Positions 32,165 to 32,188 of a stretch of 32,188 bases of DNA are shown one piece after another. The notes under the pieces were generated by a model. The model saw only the letters and a program-made list of their open reading frames with translations. It had not been told where the DNA came from and did not search any database. Positions within the stretch are counted from its first letter, which is position 1. Each line of letters opens with the position of its first letter. The position numbers and the translations under genes were made by a program. This DNA comes from Azospirillum doebereinerae. GTDB taxonomy: Bacteria; Pseudomonadota; Alphaproteobacteria; Azospirillales; Azospirillaceae. Where the stretch lies: the NCBI RefSeq assembly GCF_003989665.1, contig NZ_RZIJ01000042.1:1-32188 (forward strand), in the 5' to 3' direction.

Positions 32165-32188
32165 ATGACGAAAGCGGCATCACGTAGA
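32165..32188 (+). CDS. Possible start of a gene cut by the window edge
   Basis: ATG at 32165 opens a frame of eight codons (MTKAASRR) to the edge, with GGGG about 6-9 nt upstream. Too little is present to judge. Confidence 0.2.

Overview
The window reads as a chromosome segment of a GC-rich alphaproteobacterium, most like Azospirillum or a relative in the Rhodospirillales. That assignment is an inference from codon bias and from the sequence style of GyrA and CoaD. Positions 1-6627 are ordinary chromosome: an FkbM-type methyltransferase broken by one in-frame stop, a proline-rich small protein, an entericidin-like lipoprotein, a MATE efflux pump, gyrA and coaD. A tRNA-Lys(UUU) follows at 6628-6703 and is the likely attachment site of everything after it.

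From 6764 to the right edge the DNA is a prophage or integrative element carrying many insertions. The left arm holds an integrase operon on the minus strand (RHH protein, two small proteins, AlpA/Xis-like HTH, tyrosine integrase). Next come a divergent repressor/Cro-like pair, small phage genes and a replication-type protein. A palindrome CGGTATACCG occurs upstream of both the integrase operon and the Cro-like gene, with a one-mismatch third copy, which suggests one lambda-like switch. No second copy of the tRNA 3' end was found, so the other end of the element lies outside the window.

Positions 13160-14160 are a graveyard: an intact HigA antitoxin with only the tail of its HigB toxin, a DUF2158-like gene in AT-rich DNA, an IS66 relic, a 218-bp foldback element and a frameshifted copy of an upstream phage gene. 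An AT-rich two-gene cassette follows (14469-16438): an ABC/AAA15-type ATPase and a Toprim/DUF4276-like protein, resembling PARIS-type anti-phage systems.

Positions 16500-24694 hold two diverged copies of one module: a structured leader, an antirepressor-like gene and a parA gene. In copy 1 the antirepressor-like gene is split by a complete 1501-bp IS66-family element with an exact 8-bp target duplication, and parA is followed by a DUF3102-like gene. In copy 2 the antirepressor-like gene is intact but only a stub of parA remains. The two leaders differ by compensating changes in three mutually complementary segments, the last of which overlaps the ribosome binding site. This is strong evidence for a C4-antisense-like RNA switch. 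Between the modules sits a two-gene system: an 863-aa STAND/NLR-like NTPase with near-identical 46-residue TPR-type repeats, and a 134-aa helical protein. The N-terminus of the first and the C-terminus of the second share a GDNNN-V-type motif, the arrangement expected for amyloid-signalling NLR/effector pairs.

A type II restriction-modification cassette with a Vsr nick endonuclease follows (24691-27294). After it come phage-type genes: small proteins, a strong terminator, a second tyrosine recombinase, a Mu Gam-like protein, a degenerate receiver-domain protein and a phage-type DNA methyltransferase. The island thus combines lysogeny control with at least three candidate defence systems: AAA/Toprim, NLR/amyloid, and R-M plus Vsr.
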